Of a DNA stretch of 8,638 nucleotides, positions 1-5,613 are shown piece after piece. Under the pieces are notes generated by a model, which had not been told where the DNA came from, did not search any database, and worked only from the letters and a program-made list of their open reading frames with translations. Each line of letters opens with the position of its first letter. Within the stretch, counting starts at the first letter, position 1. The stretch is from assembly GCA_963933885.1 (NCBI GenBank), contig CAWVWF010000157.1, positions 1-8,638 on the forward strand, read 5' to 3'. This DNA comes from CAWVWF01 sp963933885 (GTDB taxonomy: Bacteria; Bacteroidota; Bacteroidia; Flavobacteriales_C; GCA-002722245). The position numbers and the translations under genes were made by a program.

Positions 1-17
1 AATAAAGGCTAAAACTA

Positions 18-25
18 CAAATCTA
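18..25 (-). promoter_or_regulatory. Weak promoter-like -7 element after rimO
   Basis: On the minus strand this reads TAGATTTG, which fits the Bacteroidetes -7 consensus TAnnTTTG. Nineteen bases upstream (45-47) the minus strand reads TTC rather than TTG, so the -33 element is poor. It lies beyond the hairpins that follow rimO and could serve a minus-strand gene starting outside the window. In DNA this AT-rich, an isolated 8-base match is weak evidence. Confidence 0.28.
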
Positions 26-92
26 AAAGTTGCATTTACTAATTGAATTTAAGATCCTTAAGTAATTGGAAAATGGATACTTTAGAAAGAAA

Positions 93-133
93 TAAGTATC
101 GAACAACAGACTACATCTGAAATTCGATACTTA
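93..133 (-). terminator. Stem-loop after rimO, probable terminator
   Basis: An 11-bp perfect inverted repeat, TAAGTATCGAA (93-103) and TTCGATACTTA (123-133), begins 5 bases after the rimO stop codon. The enclosed 19 bases can form a second short stem (CAGA 107-110 with TCTG 116-119), giving one extended hairpin with an internal loop. On the minus strand it is followed by a U-rich but interrupted run (ATTTCTTTC). The stem is A/T-rich, so it may be a modest terminator or an RNA 3'-end structure. Confidence 0.5.
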
Positions 134-138
134 ATATT

Positions 139-1449
139 TTAAACTAGTTTACCATACAAATCAAAGTACTCAGCTCCTGTAATTTCTACATCAGCATAAT
201 CTCCAATTCTTGTATAACCTTCAGCTTTTTTAACCAATACTTCATTATCAACTTCTGGAGAATCAAATTCAGTTCTTCCAATTAAATAATCACCTTCGAT
301 TCTATCGAAAAGTACTTTGAAAGTTTTTCCAATTTTAGCTTCGTTAGCATCTAAAGAAATACCTGCTTGTAATTCCATTAATTTTTCAGCACGTTCTAAT
401 TTAACTTCTTCAGGAACATCATCCTCTAATTTGAAAGCATGAGTATTATCCTCGTGAGAATATGTAAAAGCTCCCATTCTATCAAACTTCGTTTCAGCAA
501 CCCAGTCGTATAATTCTTGGAAATCTTCTTCCGTTTCTCCAGGGTATCCAACAATTAAAGTTGTTCTTAAAGCAATCCCAGGAACCTTAGCTCTAATATC
601 TTCTAGAAGTTTCGTTGTTTTAGCTTTTGTAGTACCTCTTCTCATTGATTTCAAAACTGAATCTGAAATGTGTTGAAGTGGCATATCAAGATAATTACAA
701 ACGTTATCACGCTCATTCATCACATCTAATACATCCATTGGGAAACCAGTAGGGAAAGCATAATGTAGTTTAATCCAACCAATCCCTTCAACATCTGATA
801 AGCTTCTAACTAACTCAGCAAGGTTACGTTCTTTGTATAAATCAAGACCGTAATAAGTTAAATCCTGTGCAATTAGTAAAAGCTCTTTTGTTCCTTTGGC
901 TGCTAATTTCTCAGCATTTACAACTAACTCCTCAATAGGTGTACTTTTATGTTTCCCCCTCATTAAAGGAATAGCACAAAAAGAACAAGGACGATCACAT
1001 CCTTCTGCAATTTTAAAATATGCATAATGAGAAGGTGTCGTTAACATACGCTCACCAACCAATTCATGCTTATAATCTGCCTTAAGTGTTTTAAGTAATT
1101 TACCTAAATCACGTGTTCCAAAATATTGATCAACATCAGGAATATCTTTCTCTAAATCTTCTTTATAACGTTCACTTAAACATCCAGTAACATAAACCTT
1201 TTCAATCAAACCTTGCTCTTTTGCATTCACAGCGTCTAAAATGGTATCGATTGATTCTTGTTTAGCATTTTCAATAAAACCACAAGTGTTAATAATAACG
1301 ATTTGTGATTCCATTGAATTGGAATCATGCTCAACTTCAAAGTTGTTCGCTTTTAACTGTCCCATTAATACTTCCGAATCAAAAATATTTTTAGAACACC
1401 CTAAAGTGATAACGTTGACCTTGTTTGTTTTTAAAGTTTTAGTTTTCAT
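139..1449 (-). CDS. rimO: Ribosomal protein uS12 methylthiotransferase RimO
   Basis: A radical-SAM methylthiotransferase of 436 residues, the usual length for RimO. The family adds a methylthio group to the beta-carbon of a conserved aspartate in ribosomal protein uS12, using S-adenosylmethionine and two [4Fe-4S] clusters. The N-terminal UPF0004/MTTase domain has the three expected cysteines (C18 in TLGCSKN, C56 in NTCGF, C90 in VTGCLSERY). The radical-SAM motif CxxxCxxC is C151-C155-C158 (GCDRPCSFCAIP), and a C-terminal TRAM domain covers roughly residues 372-436. The sister enzyme MiaB, which acts on tRNA, has the same architecture; the ribosomal neighbourhood and the LGCSKN and CDRPCSFCAIP motifs favour RimO. 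It starts 14 bases after the ftsY stop, so the two are probably one transcript. No Shine-Dalgarno site precedes the ATG, as is normal in this phylum. Confidence 0.96.
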   Translation of the reverse strand: MKTKTLKTNKVNVITLGCSKNIFDSEVLMGQLKANNFEVEHDSNSMESQIVIINTCGFIENAKQESIDTILDAVNAKEQGLIEKVYVTGCLSERYKEDLEKDIPDVDQYFGTRDLGKLLKTLKADYKHELVGERMLTTPSHYAYFKIAEGCDRPCSFCAIPLMRGKHKSTPIEELVVNAEKLAAKGTKELLLIAQDLTYYGLDLYKERNLAELVRSLSDVEGIGWIKLHYAFPTGFPMDVLDVMNERDNVCNYLDMPLQHISDSVLKSMRRGTTKAKTTKLLEDIRAKVPGIALRTTLIVGYPGETEEDFQELYDWVAETKFDRMGAFTYSHEDNTHAFKLEDDVPEEVKLERAEKLMELQAGISLDANEAKIGKTFKVLFDRIEGDYLIGRTEFDSPEVDNEVLVKKAEGYTRIGDYADVEITGAEYFDLYGKLV

Positions 1450-1463
1450 AAAGTTGAGCTATA

Positions 1464-2414
1464 TTAATTAAACAGAGAGTCTACAAATTCTTTTCTATTG
1501 AAAACCTGTAAATCTTCCATTCCTTCACCAACACCGATAAATCGAACTGGTATTTTAAATTGATCTGAAATTCCTATTACTACACCACCTTTCGCAGATC
1601 CATCTAATTTAGTTAAAGCTAAAGATGTAATATCTGTAGCGATCGTAAATTGTTTTGCTTGCTCAAATGCATTTTGACCAGTAGAACCATCTAACACCAA
1701 TAAAACTTCGTGTGGTGCATCAGGTATAATTTTGTTCATTACACGTTTAATTTTAGATAACTCCTCCATTAAATGTGTTTTATTATGTAATCTTCCAGCA
1801 GTATCAATAATAACTACATCAGCATTTTTTGAAACAGCTGATTGTAATGTATCAAATGCAACTGAAGCAGGATCTGCCTCCATACCTTGCTCTACTATTG
1901 GAACACCAACTCTTTTACTCCAGATAATTAATTGCTCAACTGCTGCTGCTCTAAATGTATCTGCAGCTCCAAGAATAACTGATTTACCTGATTTTTTAAA
2001 CTGATGTGCTAGCTTACCTATTGTAGTTGTTTTACCAACTCCATTTACACCAACAACTAAAATCACGTATGGCTTCTTATCAACAGGCAAGTCATATCCA
2101 TAATTACTTCCAGAATTGTTCTCATCAAGTAATTCAGCAATCTCCTCTTTTAAGATTCTGTTTAACTGATCACTTCCGATATATTTATCTTTGGAAACTC
2201 TAGCTTCAATTCGGTTAATGATCTTTAATGTAGTATCAACTCCAACATCAGAAGTAATTAATACTTCTTCTAAATCATCTAATACTTCATCATCTACCTT
2301 ACTCTTCCCAACAACAGTTTTTGCTAGTTTGGAAAAAAGACTTTCTTTCGTTTTTTCTAAACCACTGTTTAATTTTTCTTTTTTCTCCTTAGAGAATAAA
2401 CCGAATAATCCCAT
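1464..2414 (-). CDS. ftsY: Signal recognition particle receptor FtsY
   Basis: The SRP-receptor GTPase of 316 residues. It binds the Ffh-ribosome-nascent chain complex and passes it to the SecYEG translocon at the inner membrane. The order is a short basic/amphipathic N terminus (MGLFGLFSKEKKEKL) suited to membrane contact, a helical N domain (about 20-100) and the G domain. Visible GTPase motifs are the P-loop GVNGVGKT (122-129), DTFRAAA (152-158), DTAGR (204-208) and TKLDG (268-272), followed by GVGEGMEDLQVF near the end. Lacking the long acidic A domain of E. coli FtsY, it is the short form common outside the gammaproteobacteria. The M domain of Ffh is absent, which separates it from that paralogue. 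I see no convincing promoter in the 77 bases before it. A terminator hairpin lies there, so it may depend on read-through from the rpmG-bL38 transcript. Confidence 0.97.
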   Translation of the reverse strand: MGLFGLFSKEKKEKLNSGLEKTKESLFSKLAKTVVGKSKVDDEVLDDLEEVLITSDVGVDTTLKIINRIEARVSKDKYIGSDQLNRILKEEIAELLDENNSGSNYGYDLPVDKKPYVILVVGVNGVGKTTTIGKLAHQFKKSGKSVILGAADTFRAAAVEQLIIWSKRVGVPIVEQGMEADPASVAFDTLQSAVSKNADVVIIDTAGRLHNKTHLMEELSKIKRVMNKIIPDAPHEVLLVLDGSTGQNAFEQAKQFTIATDITSLALTKLDGSAKGGVVIGISDQFKIPVRFIGVGEGMEDLQVFNRKEFVDSLFN

Positions 2415-2441
2415 AAACTAAAGTTATAGTAGTATAAACAC

Positions 2442-2471
2442 AAAAAGCCTTCACATAAGTGAAGGCTTTTT
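2442..2471 (-). terminator. Strong hairpin terminator between bL38 gene and ftsY
   Basis: A perfect 13-bp inverted repeat, AAAAAGCCTTCAC (2442-2454) and GTGAAGGCTTTTT (2459-2471), with a four-base loop. Read on the minus strand it lies 20 bases after the bL38 stop and ends in five U residues, the form of an intrinsic terminator. It is symmetrical and would also work on the plus strand, but no plus-strand gene needs it. It separates the ribosomal-protein pair from ftsY-rimO. Confidence 0.82.
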
Positions 2472-2491
2472 AATATTGTAAAAAAGTCAAT

Positions 2492-2641
2492 TTACTTCTG
2501 TAAAAAAGCTTGAACACCTTCGTTAGGTACCATTTCTTCTTTAAAAGTATAAGCTCCAGTTTTTGGAGATTTTACGGTTTTAATAACCTTAGTATAAGAC
2601 TTTCCTCCTTTCTGTAAAGTTGCAACTGTTTTCTTAGCCAT
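2492..2641 (-). CDS. Ribosomal protein bL38 (DUF4295 family)
   Basis: A 49-residue basic protein starting MAKKTVATLQKGGKSYTKVI and ending in VQAFLQK. I recognise it as the DUF4295 family, a short protein found next to rpmG in Bacteroidota. From memory, a Flavobacterium johnsoniae ribosome structure revealed a new large-subunit protein named bL38, which I take to be this family. The many lysines and lack of cysteines, membrane segment or signal peptide suit an rRNA-binding protein. The ATG lies 7 bases after the rpmG stop, so the two genes are almost certainly co-transcribed and possibly translationally coupled. A strong terminator follows 20 bases after its stop codon. It is short enough to be missed by length-limited gene callers. 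The family call is firm; the bL38 identity rests on recall. Confidence 0.92.
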   Translation of the reverse strand: MAKKTVATLQKGGKSYTKVIKTVKSPKTGAYTFKEEMVPNEGVQAFLQK

Positions 2642-2648
2642 GACTTAT

Positions 2649-2831
2649 TTATTTAATTTCTTTATGAACTGTATATTTTCTTAAAATCGGGTTGAATTTC
2701 TTCAACTCTAATCTATCAGGAGTATTCTTTCTATTCTTTGTAGAGATATATCTTGAAGTACCTGGCTTTCCTGATTCTTTGTGCTCTGTGCACTCTAAAA
2801 TCACCTGAACTCTATTTCCTTTCTTTGCCAT
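2649..2831 (-). CDS. rpmG: 50S ribosomal protein bL33
   Basis: A 60-residue large-subunit ribosomal protein located near the E site of the 50S subunit. The core shows the family signature: RVQVILECTEHKESG (about 8-22), then SRYISTKNRKNTPDRLELKKFNP (26-48) and the end RKYTVHKEIK. Only one cysteine (C14) is present and the CxxC pairs of zinc-binding bL33 are absent, so this is the zinc-independent (C-minus) form. It leads a two-gene unit with bL38 and has its own strong promoter immediately upstream. The leader carries AAGGA nine bases before the ATG, a mild Shine-Dalgarno resemblance unusual for this phylum and possibly fortuitous. In related genomes I expect it directly after rpmB; here two other genes lie between. 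Confidence 0.98.
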   Translation of the reverse strand: MAKKGNRVQVILECTEHKESGKPGTSRYISTKNRKNTPDRLELKKFNPILRKYTVHKEIK

Positions 2832-2860
2832 TCTGTTAAATCCTTAAAAATTACGGACAG

Positions 2861-2890
2861 CAAAAGTACAACTTTTTTAGCTTAGTACAA
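2861..2890 (-). promoter_or_regulatory. Bacteroidetes-type promoter for rpmG-bL38
   Basis: On the minus strand the sequence is TTG (2888-2890), 19 bases, then TACTTTTG (2861-2868). It matches the primary-sigma consensus of Bacteroidetes (TTG about 19 bases before TAnnTTTG) exactly. Transcription would start near 2855, giving a leader of about 25 bases before the rpmG ATG. It is the best promoter in the window, and it makes the rpmG-bL38 unit independent of the genes upstream. Confidence 0.8.
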
Positions 2891-2914
2891 TACTTTCCTG
2901 ATAAATATTTTAAA

Positions 2915-3481
2915 TTATTTTGGAGAAGAATCTTTCTTAAGCGCTTCTTTCCTTTTATTCTCTAAATCACTCTTAATAAAAGTGTACTTAATTCCAATTG
3001 TCCAGTTTCTAAAATTGAAACCTCCACTAGTACCATCCCAATCAGTATTGTCTGGCCAATTATCTGGTTCAGAAACCATTGTAATAGAATAAGAAGGAAT
3101 ATAATCTAATGAAAATGCAAAAGGAATTTCAGAAGCAGCGAATTCTAAACCTAGAACTCCATCAACACCTAAACCAATTGAAGTAGATACATCATTTCCT
3201 GCTAAACTCCCATGAGCACCATATCCATAATACCAAGACAATCTTGGAGCAAAACCAGTAGCTTTATGAGTTTCAATCAAACCAGTCAGGCCAATTCCTG
3301 AATCAAAATCGATATTTAAAGTTAAGTCAACTGCTTTAGCTGTTGAAGTAAAATACTTGTAAGTTAAACCTGCATAACCGTCGTTTAATCTTAAACCAAC
3401 AGCTTGTTTGTAATAACCTTGGGCTTGAGTAGTTCCCATTATACCTACTAGAGATATTGCAGCAATTAATAATTTTTTCAT
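2915..3481 (-). CDS. Small exported protein, probable outer-membrane beta-barrel
   Basis: A 188-residue protein I cannot assign to a named family. Residues 1-20 form a clear Sec signal peptide: MKK, a hydrophobic core LLIAAISLVGIMG, and a TQA/QG cleavage site. The mature part is rich in glycine, tyrosine and alternating hydrophobic residues, as in transmembrane beta-strands (AVGLRLNDGYAGLTYKYF, TSIGLGVDGVLGLEFAA, FAFSLDYIPSYSI). The last such strand, NWTIGIKYTF (159-168), ends in phenylalanine like the beta-signal read by the BAM machinery. An 8-strand OmpW/OmpA-like barrel is the likeliest fold, by inference. Oddly, a charged 20-residue tail (169-188, rich in K, E, D, S) follows the putative beta-signal. 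The gene follows the M1 peptidase by 54 bases in the same direction and has a promoter candidate of its own. The specific role is unknown; no catalytic motif is visible. Confidence 0.78.
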   Translation of the reverse strand: MKKLLIAAISLVGIMGTTQAQGYYKQAVGLRLNDGYAGLTYKYFTSTAKAVDLTLNIDFDSGIGLTGLIETHKATGFAPRLSWYYGYGAHGSLAGNDVSTSIGLGVDGVLGLEFAASEIPFAFSLDYIPSYSITMVSEPDNWPDNTDWDGTSGGFNFRNWTIGIKYTFIKSDLENKRKEALKKDSSPK

Positions 3482-3524
3482 GTCTTTGTGTTAAGTTAAT
3501 AAGTAAGCATCCCAACTCACGGCA

Positions 3525-3555
3525 CGAAGATAAAACTATTTCTTTACTTCGGCAA
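3525..3555 (-). promoter_or_regulatory. Promoter candidate for the beta-barrel gene
   Basis: The minus strand reads TTG (3553-3555), 20 bases, then TATCTTCG (3525-3532), one mismatch from TAnnTTTG. The -33 element lies inside the last codons of the peptidase gene. The predicted start near 3519 leaves an A/T-rich leader of about 38 bases ending ACACAAAGAC before the ATG, without a Shine-Dalgarno site. The position is right and the spacing acceptable, but the match is not perfect. Confidence 0.5.
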
Positions 3556-5212
3556 TATCATATAGAAATGGTTTCCAATTAAATCTCAATCTCATATTTT
3601 CGAAATTAGAAACTTTAATTTTTTGCCACTTTGAGGTAGGAATTACTTTAAATACTTCTTTCCCTTCTACTATTTCAATTGGCATATCAAATAAAACTCT
3701 TTCTTTTTTCCATCTGTATTCAACCTTCTTCATCCATAAGAATCGTTTTGTTTTATATTCCAAAACAGGAACATCTGCTTTTCTTAAGTAACGTTCCATT
3801 ATAAAGCGGATGTTTTTCCCGAGTTTGTTTTCAAACCATTCAAATACCAATTCACTATTTGCACTTTTCAATCTAAAATTTTCGTGAAATTGTTTTAAAG
3901 TTGAGAACCAAATAGAATCGTTATTCACAACACTTCTTAATGTATGCAAAATCCAAGATCCTTTATTATACATATCCGCACTCCCTTTTTTATTAATCCC
4001 ATATTCACCAATAATTGGTTTATCGTTATTAATCCCTCTTCTTTGACTTCTTAAATAATTCAACGCTACTTCTTTTCCATACATTTTCTCGGCATACAAT
4101 ACCTCCGTGTAAGTACAAAAGCTTTCATGAATCCACATATCAGCAAGATCCTCCATACTTATACTATTCCCCCAGTATTCATGCCCTGTTTCATGTATGA
4201 TAATATAATCAAAGTCTACTCCCTCTGGCTGATTACCTCCATAACCATTCTCATATCCATTTCCGTACGCTATTGCAGTTTGATGCTCCATACCTAAATA
4301 AGGTGCTTCTACTAATTTGTAGCCATCATTCCAAAAAGGAAATTTACCAAACAAGTCCTCATAAATTTTAAGCATTGGATTTACTTGTTCAAATTGCTTT
4401 TTTGCTTTCTCTACATTATAATCTAATGCATAGAAGGAAGTTTTTAAAGTATCGTTATTTGATATATACTGTCCTTTGATCTCTTCGTACTTTCCTAAGT
4501 AAAAAGAAACATTGTAAGTATTTATGGGATAAGATACCTTCCATTCGAAAACATTATCCACTTTAAGTGAATCAACCTGATTTGTATCAATCTGACTATT
4601 TGAATTTATTCCATTTGAAATACAATCATAACCAGAAGGAACCGTGTAAGTCATTTTCATAGAATCAGGTTCATCAGACAAGTGATCCTTACAAGGCCAC
4701 CAACTACTTGCCCCATGACCTTCACAAGCCACACCAACAAAGTCACGTTGCAAAGAATCTTTCCCCCAAACGAAACCTCCGTCCCATGGTGCCCTCTTCG
4801 CAACGTTTGGCTTACCAGAATATGAAATGTTTAATATATAATTAGAACCTATTTTTAATTCTTCAGGAAGATCTATGAAAATAGCATCTTCTACTCTTTT
4901 ATAGTCGAGCGCAAACTGCTCAAACATATCTCCATCATCATCTAATGGAATTTGTAATGTTAAATTGGAAACATCAAACTGTTTGAATAAATCAATTTGA
5001 ATTTTATCACTTAGTGATTTACCAGTAAAATGAATTGTATTTGACCCTGAAATAAATTTATTCTGCGGATAAATAGTAACGTGTAAATCGTAATAAGTAA
5101 CGTCGAAACATGTTCTCTCAGAACGTAGAGCTCCTCTTACATCGCTGATATCTAGCTGACTGTAAGAAACGTGAAACGTAAGAAGAAATACTAGTAATAT
5201 TCTGAAATTCAT
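3536..5212 (-). CDS. Secreted M1-family zinc metallopeptidase
   Basis: An aminopeptidase-like zinc protease of 558 residues, typical of the short M1 proteins of Bacteroidota. The zinc site is HETGH (340-344) with the third ligand E363 in WIHESFCTY, exactly the HEXXH-x18-E spacing of M1. Y415 in MYNKGSWILHTLR is the probable transition-state tyrosine. The usual exopeptidase motif GxMEN is replaced by GMEHQ (from 307). The N-terminal half (about 20-230) is the M1 beta-sandwich, including WWPCKDHLSDEPDS. I chose the ATG at 5212 because it starts directly with a signal peptide (MNFRILLVFLLTFHVSYS, cut before QLDIS). An in-frame TTG at 5218 would put the start inside the U-tract of a terminator. 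No type IX sorting domain or membrane anchor is seen, so the periplasm is likely. The substrate is unknown; protein turnover or peptide scavenging is inferred from the family. Confidence 0.93.
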   Translation of the reverse strand: MNFRILLVFLLTFHVSYSQLDISDVRGALRSERTCFDVTYYDLHVTIYPQNKFISGSNTIHFTGKSLSDKIQIDLFKQFDVSNLTLQIPLDDDGDMFEQFALDYKRVEDAIFIDLPEELKIGSNYILNISYSGKPNVAKRAPWDGGFVWGKDSLQRDFVGVACEGHGASSWWPCKDHLSDEPDSMKMTYTVPSGYDCISNGINSNSQIDTNQVDSLKVDNVFEWKVSYPINTYNVSFYLGKYEEIKGQYISNNDTLKTSFYALDYNVEKAKKQFEQVNPMLKIYEDLFGKFPFWNDGYKLVEAPYLGMEHQTAIAYGNGYENGYGGNQPEGVDFDYIIIHETGHEYWGNSISMEDLADMWIHESFCTYTEVLYAEKMYGKEVALNYLRSQRRGINNDKPIIGEYGINKKGSADMYNKGSWILHTLRSVVNNDSIWFSTLKQFHENFRLKSANSELVFEWFENKLGKNIRFIMERYLRKADVPVLEYKTKRFLWMKKVEYRWKKERVLFDMPIEIVEGKEVFKVIPTSKWQKIKVSNFENMRLRFNWKPFLYDIAEVKK

Positions 5213-5216
5213 AGAC

Positions 5217-5247
5217 AAAAAAAAACGTTGCCTAAATAGGCAACGTT
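5217..5247 (-). terminator. Intrinsic terminator after rpmB, abutting the M1 peptidase start
   Basis: A perfect 10-bp stem, AACGTTGCCT (5238-5247 on the minus strand) with AGGCAACGTT (5224-5233) and a four-base loop, runs directly into an uninterrupted T-tract (minus strand, 5225 down to 5217). This is a textbook rho-independent terminator, 26 bases after the rpmB stop codon. Its T-tract ends only four bases before the peptidase ATG at 5212. Confidence 0.88.
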
Positions 5248-5273
5248 AATATAGTTATAAATAACTTATTTTC

Positions 5274-5513
5274 TTATTTCTTTAAGAAACCTTTAGTTGC
5301 AGCTTCTTTCATTGCAACTTCAATTCCTTTCATATCGATAATTCTTAAACCAGACTTTGAAACTCTTAATTTAATCCATTCTGATTTTGAAGGAATAAAG
5401 AATCTCTTATCGAATAAATTCGGTTCGAAAGTTCTTCTAGTTCTATTTAATGCATGAGAAACATTGTTCCCAGTTATAACTTTTTTTCCAGTAATTTGAC
5501 AAACCTTAGACAT
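5274..5513 (-). CDS. rpmB: 50S ribosomal protein bL28
   Basis: A 79-residue large-subunit protein of the bL28 family. The N terminus SKVCQITGKKVITGNNVSHA and the following NRTRRTFEPNLFDKRFFIPS are diagnostic. The C-terminal half, ending in AAATKGFLKK, matches family length. C5 is the only cysteine, so a zinc ribbon is not formed. It is flanked by its own promoter (5544-5574) and a strong terminator (5217-5247), so it probably makes a short single-gene transcript here. In relatives rpmB and rpmG are usually neighbours; here the peptidase and beta-barrel genes intervene. The leader is A/T-rich (TTTTTAAAAGATAATAGT) without a Shine-Dalgarno site, as expected for Bacteroidota. Confidence 0.98.
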   Translation of the reverse strand: MSKVCQITGKKVITGNNVSHALNRTRRTFEPNLFDKRFFIPSKSEWIKLRVSKSGLRIIDMKGIEVAMKEAATKGFLKK

Positions 5514-5543
5514 ACTATTATCTTTTAAAAATATTCAAGAGTG

Positions 5544-5574
5544 CAAAAATAAGACATTATTTCTTATTTAGAAA
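5544..5574 (-). promoter_or_regulatory. Promoter for rpmB
   Basis: The minus strand carries TATTTTTG (5544-5551), a full match to the Bacteroidetes -7 consensus TAnnTTTG. Nineteen bases further upstream is TTTC (5571-5574), one base off the TTTG/TTG -33 element. The predicted start near 5538 gives a leader of about 25 bases before the ATG at 5513, much like the rpmG promoter arrangement. Confidence 0.65.
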
Positions 5575-5608
5575 GCTTTTTCTAATAAAGTTTGAGAGAA
5601 AATGCTTT
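5572..5608 (-). terminator. Imperfect hairpin after cinA, possible weak terminator
   Basis: AAAGCTTTTTCT (5572-5583) and AGAAAATGCTTT (5597-5608) can pair as a 12-bp stem with one A-A mismatch around a 13-base loop, 5 bases after the cinA stop. On the minus strand only a short U-run follows (CTTTC), so termination strength is doubtful. The distal arm touches the -33 region of the rpmB promoter. The stem is mostly A-T and could be chance in such AT-rich DNA. Confidence 0.3.
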
Positions 5609-5613
5609 TTATT

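Noticed and set aside
1..138. Small RNA, tRNA or short gene in the region after rimO
   Set aside because: No cloverleaf, no start codon with a sensible short frame and no plus-strand promoter were found. Only the hairpins and one weak -7 match are supported.
1241..1471. Plus-strand open frame opposite the start of rimO
   Set aside because: It lies antisense to well-conserved rimO codons, has no recognisable protein features and no promoter or leader. It is a shadow of the real gene, as are the plus-strand frames at 1732-2004, 2191-2421, 6929-7114 and 7941-8255.
2415..2441. Promoter for ftsY in TTTTTG...TAACTTTA
   Set aside because: The spacing is 16 bases, the last base of the -7 element mismatches, and the element would lie about 8 bases from the ATG.
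2838..2914. Terminator between the beta-barrel gene and rpmG
   Set aside because: Only small A/T stems are possible (for example AAAAGT/ACTTTT overlapping the -7 element), with no U-tract after them. I see no convincing terminator, so some read-through into rpmG is possible.
5213..5218. TTG start codon at 5218 for the M1 peptidase
   Set aside because: It falls within the T-tract and stem-proximal part of the rpmB terminator and adds only two residues before an ATG that begins a perfect signal peptide.
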